A stretch of DNA of 64,000 nucleotides, taken from positions 186,001-250,000 of the forward strand of contig NZ_JBBGZW010000002.1 in assembly GCF_037479095.1 (NCBI RefSeq). The letters are read 5' to 3'. Below the pieces are notes generated by a model, which was not told the DNA's origin, did no database searches, and worked only from the letters and a program-made list of their open reading frames with translations. A program made the translations under genes and the position numbers. Source of the DNA: Pantoea nemavictus. GTDB lineage: Bacteria > Pseudomonadota > Gammaproteobacteria > Enterobacterales > Enterobacteriaceae. Shown piece by piece: positions 33,513 through 42,092 of this stretch (positions are counted from its first letter, which is position 1; every line of letters starts with the position of its first letter).

Positions 33513-34163
33513 ATGGATTGGAGTAGTATTCACGTTTATCTGCCCTTCCTGTTGCAAGGGGCAGAAATGACGATTTACATCACCCTTTTGTCTCTGATAA
33601 TCAGTACACCGCTGGGACTGATTTTCGCCGCAGCGAAGATGTGTCCGTGGAAAATAGTCTCCTGGCCCATCGCGACCGTCATTAATATTACGCGCGGCCT
33701 GCCTATGATCGTGGTGCTGTTTTATATCTATTTTGTCTTTCCGGATATCGGCATCACGCTGTCGTCATTCCAGGCCAGCGTAATTGGCATTGCCTTCTGC
33801 TTTTCAACCTACATCGCGGAGATTTTCCGGGCCGGTATTGAGTCGGTCGATCGCGGCCAGCTGGAAGCCGCACGATCCATGGGCATGAGTTTTCCGAAAG
33901 CGATGTACCGCGTGGTGTTGCCGCAGGCATTTCATGTCGCGCTGCCGCCTTACAGCAATACGCTGGTGATGATGCTGAAAGATTCTGCGCTGGCATCCAC
34001 CATCGCCGTCACCGAAATGACGCGTCAGGGCCAGCTGATTGCCGCCTCCACGTTCGATAACACCACGGTGTACACGCTGGTGGCGCTGCTCTATCTGGTG
34101 CTGTGCCTGCCGCTGCTGGCACTGACTAAGCAGCTAGAAAAACGTCAGATTAAAGGAGCCTGA
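33513..34163 (+). CDS. Amino-acid ABC transporter permease (HisM/GlnP family)
   Basis: 216 residues with about five hydrophobic segments. The N-terminal LPFLLQGAEMTIYITLLSLIIS start and the EAA loop ESVDRGQLEAARSMGMSFPKAMYRVVLPQA are typical of HisMQ permeases. Only one permease is present, so it likely forms a homodimer with the ATPase that begins 1 nt after its stop region. CAGGGG upstream serves as ribosome site. Confidence 0.93.
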   Translation: MDWSSIHVYLPFLLQGAEMTIYITLLSLIISTPLGLIFAAAKMCPWKIVSWPIATVINITRGLPMIVVLFYIYFVFPDIGITLSSFQASVIGIAFCFSTYIAEIFRAGIESVDRGQLEAARSMGMSFPKAMYRVVLPQAFHVALPPYSNTLVMMLKDSALASTIAVTEMTRQGQLIAASTFDNTTVYTLVALLYLVLCLPLLALTKQLEKRQIKGA

Positions 34164-34164
34164 G

Positions 34165-34932
34165 ATGATTGAAATTCGTGATGTGCACAAAAGATTCGGT
34201 CATGTCGAGGTGCTGAAAGGCGTGAGTTTTAGCGTCAGCGAGGGCGAAGTGGTGTGTTTGATCGGCCCTTCCGGCTCAGGAAAATCGACCATTTTGCGCT
34301 GCATTAACGGCCTCGAAACTTATGAAGGCGGCGACATCGACGTGCTGGGTCAGCGCGTCAACAACAAACATAAAAGCATCAATGATCTACGTCGCCAGAT
34401 TGGCATGGTGTTCCAACGTTTCAACCTGTTCCCCCATCGCAGCGTGTTAGAAAACGTGATGGAAGGCCCGATTCACGTCAACGGCGAACCGCGGCAGGTC
34501 GCGGAAAAAAGGGCTAAAGATTTGCTGGCGATGGTTGGGCTTGGCGAGAAGATTAACGCATGGCCGACCCAGCTTTCGGGCGGCCAGCAGCAGCGCGTGG
34601 CGATTGCGCGCACTCTGGCGCTGCAGCCCAAAGCCATTCTGTTTGATGAACCGACCTCGGCGCTCGATCCAGAACTGGTGGGTGAAGTGCTGCAGGTTAT
34701 GCGCAACCTGGCGCGTGAAGGCATGACAATGATTGTGGTAACACATGAGATGCAATTCGCGCGCGAAGTCGCCGATCGCGTCTGCTTCCTGCACAGCGGG
34801 CAGATTGTCGAGCAAGGTCCCGCCGATCAGATTTTGCTCAAACCTCAAGAGCCACGCACGCAAGATTTCCTGCGCCGCGTGCTGGGCAACGTGGTGTCGA
34901 CGACCTGCGCCTGCTGCCAGCAGGCGGTTTAA
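34165..34932 (+). CDS. Amino-acid ABC transporter ATPase (GlnQ/HisP family)
   Basis: 255 residues. Walker A GPSGSGKST, Q-loop MVFQRFNLFPH, signature LSGGQQQRVAIARTLAL and Walker B AILFDEPTSALDPE are intact. It starts right after the permease stop with AAGGAG upstream. The extreme C-terminus (VVSTTCACCQQAV) carries an unusual cysteine trio not found in typical GlnQ proteins. It energises import of the substrate probably used by the DAO-type oxidase. Confidence 0.94.
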   Translation: MIEIRDVHKRFGHVEVLKGVSFSVSEGEVVCLIGPSGSGKSTILRCINGLETYEGGDIDVLGQRVNNKHKSINDLRRQIGMVFQRFNLFPHRSVLENVMEGPIHVNGEPRQVAEKRAKDLLAMVGLGEKINAWPTQLSGGQQQRVAIARTLALQPKAILFDEPTSALDPELVGEVLQVMRNLAREGMTMIVVTHEMQFAREVADRVCFLHSGQIVEQGPADQILLKPQEPRTQDFLRRVLGNVVSTTCACCQQAV

Positions 34933-35063
34933 TCCGCCGCGAAAGTTTCTGCCAAAGCCGTGCTGATAAGCGCATGAATCGGTTATTTGCGCGGCAATTC
35001 ATTACATCCTGTATTTCGCGAACGCTTTAATCTTGAACTCATTAATTATTGCTCGCACAAATT

Positions 35064-35141
35064 GTAGCGGCGCGATTTATCGCGCGCATTAATGACGGCT
35101 CTATGCCCATCGAGGCATTGCGCAATAAATTGCGCCGCTAC
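35064..35141. repeat. Convergent pair of GTAGCGGCGC palindromic repeats
   Basis: Units at 35064-35085 and 35120-35141 are inverted and separated by 34 nt. They lie in the 250-bp gap between the ATPase and cupin genes. Nothing else is recognisable in this gap. Confidence 0.88.
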
Positions 35142-35183
35142 GAAATGTGCGGTTGGTATAGTTCTTAATTAGCAAGGGAAAAC

Positions 35184-35540
35184 ATGAAAGTACAAAAAAT
35201 CACCCAGCCGGCAGCCATTGAAGTTATGGAGCCGTGGGGCAGCGTGGCAGGTTTGCCGGGTAGCGGCAGCATTGCATTATCAGGCATACAAAAAGTGATT
35301 CCCGGAAAAGAAGATATCGACACCGGCATCTTCGAATGCGGCGTAGGTTCCTATCGTCGCGCGGTAAAACAGGCTGAAATCATGCACTTTCTTAATGGCA
35401 ACGGCTCATTTACGCCGGATGGCGAAGAGACGCTCTATTTCCAGCCCGGCGATTCGTTGTTCTTTGAAGCCAATACCGAAGGCACCTGGATAATTGAAAA
35501 CACCATGCGCAAACTGTATGTGATTTTCGACGCCAGCTAA
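35184..35540 (+). CDS. Small cupin protein (DUF861/cupin_3 type)
   Basis: 118 residues, one cupin domain. The YRRAVKQAEIMHFLNGNGSFTPDGEE strand pattern and FQPGDSLFFEANTEGTW are typical of cupin_3 proteins, related to EutQ and ureidoglycine aminohydrolase halves. One histidine (H67-region MHFL) and several acidic residues could bind a metal, but the classic double-histidine motif is not evident. AAGGG lies upstream of the ATG. It follows the amine-uptake genes in the same direction and may act on the same substrate or sense it. Confidence 0.78.
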   Translation: MKVQKITQPAAIEVMEPWGSVAGLPGSGSIALSGIQKVIPGKEDIDTGIFECGVGSYRRAVKQAEIMHFLNGNGSFTPDGEETLYFQPGDSLFFEANTEGTWIIENTMRKLYVIFDAS

Positions 35541-35575
35541 TTGGTGCGCTGCTTTTTAAATATCTAATGTTGCCT

Positions 35576-35599
35576 GGTGCGCATCAATGCGCACCCTAC
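35576..35599. repeat. Palindromic repeat, GGTGCGCAT variant
   Basis: GGTGCGCAT-CA-ATGCGCACC followed by CTAC. It shares the terminal CTAC/GTAG and palindromic layout with the GTAGCGGCGC family but has a different core. Confidence 0.8.
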
Positions 35600-35681
35600 A
35601 GAATCCCGCCTTACTTTGACCCGCCTGTTTCGTAAATTTTTGTCTTCACACTGGCATTTTGCACAAAAATGACTCATATAA

Positions 35682-35714
35682 ATAGCATCAGCTATCTTTT
35701 ATAGCATTGGCTAT
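35682..35714 (+). promoter_or_regulatory. Tandem MntR-type boxes upstream of sitA
   Basis: ATAGCATCAGCTAT (35682-35695) and ATAGCATTGGCTAT (35701-35714) are two ATAGC-N4-GCTAT dyads 19 bp apart. They match the core of the enterobacterial MntR site (ATAGC...GCTAT). Position just before the ribosome site suits repression of the Mn importer when manganese is plentiful. Regulator identity is inferred from motif and target. Confidence 0.72.
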
Positions 35715-35732
35715 ATTCCTCTGGAGATGATC

Positions 35733-36644
35733 ATGTTTGCTCAACGCCTTGTGCCTGCCGTCGTCATGCTGCTGTCACTTAGCTCGCTGTTGCCCTTTGC
35801 GGCATCAGCGGCAGAAAAACTCAAAGTGGTGACCACTTTTACGGTGATTGCGGATATGGCGAAAAACGTGGCGGGTGATGCCGCCGAGGTGACCTCAATT
35901 ACTAAAACCGGCGCCGAAATCCATGAATATCAACCCACGCCGGGTGATATTCGTCGCGCGCAGGGCGCTAATCTGATTCTGGTGAACGGCTTTAATCTTG
36001 AGCTGTGGTTTAGCCGCTTTTACCAGCGTCTGAACGATGTGCCGCAGGTTACCGTGACGCAAGGCATTGAACCGATGGGCATTTCCGAAGGACCGTATAA
36101 CGGCAAGCCTAATCCGCACGCATGGATGTCGCCAGATAACGCACTGATTTATGTCGATAACATTCGCAAAGCGCTGCAGCAATATGATCCTGACAATGCC
36201 GCGATTTATCAGGCCAACGCCGACCGCTATAAAGCGCAGATCCAGCAAACCATTGCCCCGATGCGCGAAGCTATCGATAAACTTCCAGCAGATAAACGCT
36301 GGCTGGTCACTAGCGAAGGCGCTTTCTCGTATCTGGCGCGTGATTTCGGTTTAAAAGAGCTTTATCTATGGCCGATCAACGCCGATCAGCAAGGTACGCC
36401 GCAGCAGGTGCGTAAAGTGATCGATGCGGTGCGCACCCATCAAATTCCGGTGATTTTCAGTGAAAGCACTATTTCGGCTAAACCGGCGCAGCAGGTGGCG
36501 CGCGAAGCCGGTATTCATTACGGCGGCGTGTTGTATGTGGATTCGCTGAGCAATAGCGATGGCCCGGTACCGACCTATCTTGATCTGCTGCGCGTCACCA
36601 CCGCAACCGTGGTGCAAGGCATTACCGAAGGAAGCCAGAAATGA
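35733..36644 (+). CDS. sitA: Manganese/iron ABC transporter binding protein SitA
   Basis: 303 residues from the ATG at 35733; the upstream in-frame ATG at 35727 directly abuts the CTGGAG ribosome site and is unlikely. A Sec signal (ends FAASAAEK) is followed by the metal-site residues of cluster A-I proteins: histidine in [13 protein letters not shown], histidine in [10 protein letters not shown], glutamate in FSESTISAK and aspartate in LYVDSLS. It binds Mn(II) or Fe(II) in the periplasm. It leads the sitABCD operon, with ATGA overlap to sitB. Confidence 0.95.
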   Translation: MFAQRLVPAVVMLLSLSSLLPFAASAAEKLKVVTTFTVIADMAKNVAGDAAEVTSITKTGAEIHEYQPTPGDIRRAQGANLILVNGFNLELWFSRFYQRLNDVPQVTVTQGIEPMGISEGPYNGKPNPHAWMSPDNALIYVDNIRKALQQYDPDNAAIYQANADRYKAQIQQTIAPMREAIDKLPADKRWLVTSEGAFSYLARDFGLKELYLWPINADQQGTPQQVRKVIDAVRTHQIPVIFSESTISAKPAQQVAREAGIHYGGVLYVDSLSNSDGPVPTYLDLLRVTTATVVQGITEGSQK

Positions 36645-37462
36645 GCAGAATCGAAGTCAATGCCGCCGCAGGATTGAGCGTGGAAAACGTCGGCGTCACC
36701 TACCGCAACGGCCACACCGCGTTACGTAAAGCCTCATTTAGCGTGCCCGCCGGCAGCATCACCGCGCTGATTGGCGTCAACGGTTCCGGAAAATCTACGC
36801 TGTTCAAGGCGATCATGGGATTTGTCCCGCTCTCTTCCGGGGCGGTGACGCTGGCCGGAATGCCGGCCAATAAGGCGTTGAAACACAATATCGTTTCCTA
36901 TGTGCCGCAATCTGAGGAAGTCGACTGGAGCTTTCCGGTGCTGGTGGAAGATGTGGTGATGATGGGGCGCTACGGCTATATGGGCATCCTGCGCATTCCG
37001 CGTGCGGCCGATAAACAGAGCGTTGATCAGGCGCTGGAACGTGTCGGGATGAGCGCTTATCGCCATCGACAGATTGGCGAGTTGTCCGGCGGGCAGAAAA
37101 AGCGCGTTTTCCTGGCGCGCGCGCTGGCGCAAAGTGGCCAGATTATCCTGCTGGATGAGCCCTTTACCGGCGTGGATGTCAAAACCGAAGCCGCGATCAT
37201 CGCCCTGCTGAAAGAGCTGCGTGACGAAGGCCGCACCATGCTGGTCTCAACGCACGATCTCAACGCCATTCCGGATTTCTGCGACCGCTGCGTGCTGGTG
37301 AAAAATACCGTGCTGGCGAGTGGCTTGCTGCATGAGACGTTCACCGCAGATAACCTGGCGCAAACCTTTGATGGCGCGCTGCTCGAGCGTAACGCGGTAT
37401 TAATGCAGCTGATGAAAGACAAAAATCCGCAGCGGGGGGCTAACCATGTCGTGGATTATTGA
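36641..37462 (+). CDS. sitB: Manganese/iron ABC transporter ATPase SitB
   Basis: 273 residues. Walker [18 protein letters not shown]-loop [13 protein letters not shown] (the EEVDW form is typical of Mn/Zn importers), signature [15 protein letters not shown] and Walker [17 protein letters not shown] are present. It starts inside the sitA stop and overlaps sitC by 17 nt, indicating tight coupling. It hydrolyses ATP to drive metal import through SitC/SitD. Confidence 0.95.
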   Translation: MSRIEVNAAAGLSVENVGVTYRNGHTALRKASFSVPAGSITALIGVNGSGKSTLFKAIMGFVPLSSGAVTLAGMPANKALKHNIVSYVPQSEEVDWSFPVLVEDVVMMGRYGYMGILRIPRAADKQSVDQALERVGMSAYRHRQIGELSGGQKKRVFLARALAQSGQIILLDEPFTGVDVKTEAAIIALLKELRDEGRTMLVSTHDLNAIPDFCDRCVLVKNTVLASGLLHETFTADNLAQTFDGALLERNAVLMQLMKDKNPQRGANHVVDY

Positions 37463-38309
37463 GCCGTTCGGTTATCAATACATGCTGAATGCGATGTGGA
37501 TCGCCGCGCTGGTCGGGGCGATTTGCGCTTTCCTCTCCTGTTTCCTGATGCTAAAAGGCTGGTCATTGATTGGCGATGCGCTGTCACACTCGATTGTGCC
37601 CGGCGTAGCAGGCGCCTATATGCTTGGACTGCCCTTTGCCCTTGGCGCATTCCTCTCCGGCGGCCTGGCGGCGGGCAGCATGCTTTTTCTTAATCAGCGC
37701 ACGCGCTTAAAAGAAGATGCGATTATTGGCCTGATCTTCTCGTCATTTTTCGGCATCGGGCTATTTATGGTGTCGCTCAATCCCACCTCAGTGAATATTC
37801 AAACCATCGTGCTGGGCAATATTTTATCGGTCGCGCCTGCCGATATCTGGCAGCTCGGCGCCATTGGTTTTATCACCCTCGCCATTCTGCTGCTGAAGTG
37901 GAAAGACCTGATGGTGACGTTCTTCGACGAAAGTCACGCGCGCTCGCTAGGTTTAAATACGCTGCGGCTAAAAATCCTGTTCTTTACCCTGCTGTCCGCT
38001 TCCACCGTTGCTGCGCTGCAAACGGTTGGCGCCTTTATGGTGATTTGTTTGGTGGTGACACCGGGCGCTACCGCCTATTTGCTGACGGACCGTTTTCCGC
38101 GCCTGTTGCTGATTGCCGTCACCATCGGCAGCGTCACCAGTTTTCTCGGCGCCTGGAGCAGCTACTTTCTTGACGGTGCCACCGGCGGCGTGATTGTGGT
38201 GGCGCAGACGCTGGTGTTTTTAGTGGCGTTTGTGTTTGCCCCGAAACATGGCGTGCTGGCTGCGCGTCGTCGCGCACGTCTAACCATGGAGGATGGCGTC
38301 AATGAGTGA
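37446..38309 (+). CDS. sitC: Manganese/iron ABC transporter permease SitC
   Basis: 287 residues, ABC-3 family with about eight hydrophobic segments. Family motifs are [26 protein letters not shown], quoted here as two adjoining parts, and [21 protein letters not shown]. It forms the membrane channel with the paralogous SitD. Overlaps both neighbours. Confidence 0.94.
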   Translation: MSWIIEPFGYQYMLNAMWIAALVGAICAFLSCFLMLKGWSLIGDALSHSIVPGVAGAYMLGLPFALGAFLSGGLAAGSMLFLNQRTRLKEDAIIGLIFSSFFGIGLFMVSLNPTSVNIQTIVLGNILSVAPADIWQLGAIGFITLAILLLKWKDLMVTFFDESHARSLGLNTLRLKILFFTLLSASTVAALQTVGAFMVICLVVTPGATAYLLTDRFPRLLLIAVTIGSVTSFLGAWSSYFLDGATGGVIVVAQTLVFLVAFVFAPKHGVLAARRRARLTMEDGVNE

Positions 38310-39138
38310 ATTATTGCTGAGCCCCTTCCAGTTCGAATTTATGAACATGGCGCTGATCACCACGTTGGTGCTGTCGCTGCCGTGCGCGATGCTGTCGGCC
38401 TTTCTGGTGCTTAAAGGCTGGTCGTTGCTGGGTGATGCGATGAGCCACGCGGTGTTTCCCGGCGTAGTGATCGCCTGGCTGATTGGTTTGCCCTACGCTA
38501 TCGGCGCCTTTATCGCCGGAATGGTGTGCGCCGTCGCCACCGGCTATATCAGCGAAAATAGCCGCATCAAACCCGATACGGTAATGGGAATTGTCTTCTC
38601 GGGCATGTTTGGCGCAGGTTTGGTGCTGTACCTGAAGCTGCAACCTGAAGTGCATCTCGACCACATTTTGTTCGGCGATATGTTGGGCATTAGCCTGGCG
38701 GATATCATTCAGACCGTGGTGATCGCTGTGATTGTCAGCGTGCTGATTGGCATGAAATGGCGAGATTTACTGCTGCATGCGTTCGATCCCAATCAGGCGC
38801 GCGCCTGCGGCATCAACGGCAAACTGATGCATTACGGCTTGCTGTGTCTGATTTCATTAACCATCGTCGCCGCGTTGAAATCGGTAGGGGTGATTTTGTC
38901 GATTTCCATGCTGATTGCGCCAGGCGCCATTGCCTTGCTGTTGGCGCGCCGTTTTCTGCATGTGATGCTGCTGGCGATGGGCATTGCCATGGTGACGGGT
39001 TTCAGCGGCGTCTATGCGTCGTTCTTCCTCGATAGCGCACCGGGTCCAACCATCGTGGTGATTTATGCCGCGCTGTTTGTGTTGGCGTTTATGTTTGTAA
39101 CGGTGAGAGATCGCCGCACGCAGCAGGTGCAAAGCTGA
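38302..39138 (+). CDS. sitD: Manganese/iron ABC transporter permease SitD
   Basis: 278 residues from the ATG at 38302. The in-frame ATG at 38293 touches GGAGG (38288-38292), while 38302 has a 9-nt spacing, so it is preferred. It is a paralogue of SitC (LKGWSLLGDAMSHAVFPGVV, SVGVILSISMLIAPGAIALLL) and overlaps its stop by 8 nt. Together they form the heterodimeric permease. Last gene of the operon; a repeat follows. Confidence 0.94.
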   Translation: MSELLLSPFQFEFMNMALITTLVLSLPCAMLSAFLVLKGWSLLGDAMSHAVFPGVVIAWLIGLPYAIGAFIAGMVCAVATGYISENSRIKPDTVMGIVFSGMFGAGLVLYLKLQPEVHLDHILFGDMLGISLADIIQTVVIAVIVSVLIGMKWRDLLLHAFDPNQARACGINGKLMHYGLLCLISLTIVAALKSVGVILSISMLIAPGAIALLLARRFLHVMLLAMGIAMVTGFSGVYASFFLDSAPGPTIVVIYAALFVLAFMFVTVRDRRTQQVQS

Positions 39139-39144
39139 TTGGGC

Positions 39145-39190
39145 AGGTGCGCACCTGATGCGCACCTGATCGCCATAAATGGCGTCGCTA
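39145..39190. repeat. Two adjacent palindromic repeats (GGTGCGCA and GATCGCCATAAATGGC variants)
   Basis: AGGTGCGCA pairs with TGCGCACCT (39145-39167) and then GCGACGCCATTTATGGCGATC reads on the minus strand (about 39168-39188). They lie between the convergent sitD and RraA-like genes. Confidence 0.7.
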
Positions 39191-39862
39191 AGCAGGAAAA
39201 ATGCAGCCCAACTCGCGCAATTTTTTCTCGACCCAATCGCGTTTATTGCGCCCTTCCGCAATAGCCTGCAGTTTGGCGATTTCGCCACTGCGGCGCTCGC
39301 TGGCAAGCGCATGTATCTCATCGATTTGTTGATACGGCACACAGAGCACGCCGTCGTCGTCGCCCACAATTAAATCGCCCGCCTCAATCACCATACCGTT
39401 GAGTGAAATGGGCACATTCACTTCACCAGGACCGTCTTTATAAGGTCCGCGATGAGTAACGCCCGCCGCATACACCGGCAAGGCATTTTTTCGAATACTT
39501 TGGCTGTCACGCACCGCGCCGTTAATCACCACGCCTGCAATGCGTTTTTTCGCCGCATACGTCAGCATGAGTTCGCCGACAATGGCGTTGGTCACCTCGC
39601 CGCCAGCATCCACCACAATCACATCGCCCGGCTCTGCAATATTCAATGCATAGTGCACCAGCAAATTATCACCTGGCCGACACTTCACCGTGAGCGCAGC
39701 ACCCGCCATATATCCACCGGCGTGATAAGGACGCAGATTGGCACCGCCTGCCGTCAGGCGGTGCATGGCATCGCTAATATTTGCCACCGGTAAATCCTGG
39801 TAGGCCGCTATTTGCTGCGCACTGGCTTTTCGCGTTCTGGTTATTATGCGGAAACCGCTCAT
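39188..39862 (-). CDS. RraA/HMG-CHA aldolase family protein
   Basis: 224 residues. The fold is recognised from VANISDAMHRLTAGG, VVDAGGEVTNAIVGELM and the metal/carboxylate motif VINGAVRDSQSIRK, with R and D as in class II 4-hydroxy-4-methyl-2-oxoglutarate / 4-carboxy-4-hydroxy-2-oxoadipate aldolases. VGDDDGVLCVP closes the domain. Such enzymes also decarboxylate oxaloacetate. The binding-protein gene lies 8 nt upstream on the same strand. An aldol cleavage of a ring-derived keto acid in the second catabolic region is plausible; RNase E inhibition is not expected because the true RraA is shorter. Confidence 0.82.
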   Translation of the reverse strand: MSGFRIITRTRKASAQQIAAYQDLPVANISDAMHRLTAGGANLRPYHAGGYMAGAALTVKCRPGDNLLVHYALNIAEPGDVIVVDAGGEVTNAIVGELMLTYAAKKRIAGVVINGAVRDSQSIRKNALPVYAAGVTHRGPYKDGPGEVNVPISLNGMVIEAGDLIVGDDDGVLCVPYQQIDEIHALASERRSGEIAKLQAIAEGRNKRDWVEKKLRELGCIFPA

Positions 39863-39870
39863 CGCTTTTC

Positions 39871-40788
39871 CTATGATTGTGAGGCGAAGATATCTTGATT
39901 CAGTTTGGCTTCTTTCACTGCGCCGTAGCCGATGAACCAGCTATCGAGGATCTTTTGGTAGGTGCCATCCTGGATTAAGGAGTTCAGTGCCGCCTGAACA
40001 GCCAGCTCAATGGGTGAACCTTTGGGTAAACCGATCGACATCGGCGGTTCCTGCACGCTTATTTCACCGGTTATCGCCAGATTCTTCAGCTGCGCAGCTT
40101 GATACGCTAAACCTTCCCACGGGCCGTAATAGAACGAGATTCTGCCGCTTAATACCGCGACCACACCATCAGGACGGCTGGGGAATACCGCCACGTTGAT
40201 CGCCGGTTTATTTTCGCTCAGGCAGGTTTTACTCGCCTCATTGAGAAATTCAATCTGCGCGGTGCCCACTCCCGCCCCGACGGTTTCACCGCATAGCGCG
40301 GTTAAGGCTTTGAACGGTGCCACATTACGATCTTTCCGTGAAATCACCGCCTGGCGCGAGCTATCGAAATAGCTAATGAAGTCGATTTGCGCAAAGCGTT
40401 TTTGACTTGGCCTGATATTAGAAAGCACCGCATCAAAACGACCGGTTTTTAAGCCGGGAATAATATTGTCGAAGCCACCGGTCTCTTTCCAGATGACTTT
40501 CAAACCCAGACGCTGACCAATCGCATTCATGATATCAACGTCGCGTCCGGATAGGGTTTTATTATCTTCAAGGAAAAAGGTGGTGGGAGGTGTATTTGGA
40601 TTAGTGCCGGCAATGACATAACCTTTTTTAATTATCTCTTTGGGTAATAAAGCCTGCAGTTTTTTATCCGATGCGACCTGAAAATTAATTTTGGCTGCCA
40701 CACCGCTCTCCTCCTGAGCGTGCGCAGAACTTGCTAATAAGGCAGACGTTAATAACGATCCCATTAACAGAGATTTTATGTTTAGCAT
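39871..40788 (-). CDS. Orphan amino-acid-type ABC binding protein
   Basis: 305 residues from the ATG at 40788, which gives a clean Sec signal (LNIKSLLMGSLLTSALLASSAHA). SBP_bac_3 motifs are KKGYVIAGTNPNTPPTTFFLEDNKTLSGRDVDIMNAIGQRLG and LKTGRFDAVLSNIRPSQKRFAQIDFI, seen in short blocks. No permease or ATPase lies next to it, so it must use a distant transporter or the single-permease system at 33.5 kb. The coupling with the RraA-like gene suggests that the imported ligand feeds that enzyme. Confidence 0.85.
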   Translation of the reverse strand: MLNIKSLLMGSLLTSALLASSAHAQEESGVAAKINFQVASDKKLQALLPKEIIKKGYVIAGTNPNTPPTTFFLEDNKTLSGRDVDIMNAIGQRLGLKVIWKETGGFDNIIPGLKTGRFDAVLSNIRPSQKRFAQIDFISYFDSSRQAVISRKDRNVAPFKALTALCGETVGAGVGTAQIEFLNEASKTCLSENKPAINVAVFPSRPDGVVAVLSGRISFYYGPWEGLAYQAAQLKNLAITGEISVQEPPMSIGLPKGSPIELAVQAALNSLIQDGTYQKILDSWFIGYGAVKEAKLNQDIFASQS

Positions 40789-41075
40789 GGTTAAACCCCA
40801 GGTGATGAATGCGAAAAGCAATAATTAATTGTTATAATGCAAAGAGTTAATATTCTTTCACGAACCATACTAGATCCATCACTCGGGACGAAATTCATTA
40901 TCTGCATAAGGTTAGCGATAAATAGTGGTGAAACACTAAAGTAATCCACTTGCCAATCTTATGGTGTTGCTTAAAGGGCAGCGCCACGTTGCCGAAATAC
41001 GATTACGCACTCCTTTACGCAAATGGTAGCCTTAATGTTTTGTTGGCCAGATATCACCTACGATTAAGGAACATG

Positions 41076-41462
41076 ATGAGCATCGTCAATCCCGCTGGGC
41101 TCAAGGCACGCAGCTATTACAATCACGTAAAAATCCGACCGGGCACGCCGGTCTTTCCCACGGGCCAGGTGGCGTGGGATGAAAACGGTGACGTGGTTGG
41201 CATTGGTGATATGAAAAAACAGGTCGAGCAGGTTTATGCCAACATCGATCGATTACTGGAAGGATTGGGCGCACAGCGCGACTGGATTGTGCGCACGACC
41301 ACCTATGTGACCGACCTTGCACTCGTCCCGAAAATTCATCCGATACGCCAGCAATTTTTCACCGGACTGGAATTGCCCGCCAGTACGCTATTCCAGATTG
41401 CCGCGCTGGCAGAACCCGAGCTCATGCTGGAAATTGATGTGGTTATTATGCTGCCGCTGTGA
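41076..41462 (+). CDS. RidA/YjgF-like protein lacking the RidA arginine
   Basis: 128 residues from the ATG at 41076; ATG 41073 is also possible, with AAGGA at 41066-41070. The Rid fold is clear (PVFPTGQVAWDENGDVVGIG, VEQVYANIDRLLEGLGAQ, PELMLEIDVVIML). In the active-site strand PASTLFQIA a serine replaces the arginine of PARS, so canonical imine deamination is unlikely. It is divergent from the orphan binding-protein gene across 287 bp and ends convergent with the flavin reductase gene. It likely belongs to the Rut-like region. Confidence 0.85.
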   Translation: MSIVNPAGLKARSYYNHVKIRPGTPVFPTGQVAWDENGDVVGIGDMKKQVEQVYANIDRLLEGLGAQRDWIVRTTTYVTDLALVPKIHPIRQQFFTGLELPASTLFQIAALAEPELMLEIDVVIMLPL

Positions 41463-41486
41463 ATACAGGTTGCTGATTAATTTAGC

Positions 41487-41511
41487 GGGTCGCCACGTAT
41501 AGCGACCCTAC
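41487..41511. repeat. Palindromic repeat, GGGTCGCC variant
   Basis: GGGTCGCC-ACGTATA-GCGACCC followed by TAC, imperfect in the middle. It lies between convergent RidA-like and flavin reductase genes. Confidence 0.7.
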
Positions 41512-41585
41512 AAGCGTTGCAGCGTTGATGAGATGATAAAATACGACCGATTGAACAGTGGGCGCGGCCTGGCGCCCTCTTCTTA

Positions 41586-42092
41586 CTACCGCACGATATC
41601 CACCAGCTGATGAAATTCCCGATCGTAATAGACTAACGGCGCGACATTACTACGCGGATGCCGTACTTCGGTTACTTCACCCAGGAAAATCGCGTGCGTC
41701 TGCCAGTCAACGGTTTGCGCCAACCGACACTCAAATGTCACCAGTGAATCCGCGCACAAGGGCGCACCATTCGCGCCAGTGTGCCATTGGCCGCTGTTAA
41801 AGCGCTCATGTCGGCGGGCAGAGCTACTGAACATCTCCACCAGCGCTAGCGCATCCGCAGCTAATACGTTGACACTAAACTGCCCGCTCTCAATGAGCAT
41901 CGCAAACATCGATGCGTTGCGATTAATGCATACCAGCAAAGTCGGCGGTTCCGCACTTAAGGAGGTGACCGCCGTGGCGATCATGCCGCCGGGCTGCCCC
42001 TGATGATTTACGGTAATTAAACATACGCCTGCCGCCAGTTGGCGCATACCACCGCGATAAGCATCGGCAAGGGGAATGGCATGCTCTGTCAT
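41586..42092 (-). CDS. Flavin reductase (RutF/HpaC-like)
   Basis: 168 residues. The flavin reductase-like fold shows MRQLAAGVCLITVNHQGQPGGMIATAVTSLSAEPPTLLVCINRNAS and FSVNVLAAD, with VYYDREFHQL at the end, closely paralleling E. coli RutF. It supplies reduced FMN with NAD(P)H to a flavin monooxygenase, here presumably the RutA-like protein 6 kb upstream in the same transcription direction. The ATGA overlap with the aldo/keto reductase gene places it at the end of the operon. Confidence 0.88.
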   Translation of the reverse strand: MTEHAIPLADAYRGGMRQLAAGVCLITVNHQGQPGGMIATAVTSLSAEPPTLLVCINRNASMFAMLIESGQFSVNVLAADALALVEMFSSSARRHERFNSGQWHTGANGAPLCADSLVTFECRLAQTVDWQTHAIFLGEVTEVRHPRSNVAPLVYYDREFHQLVDIVR

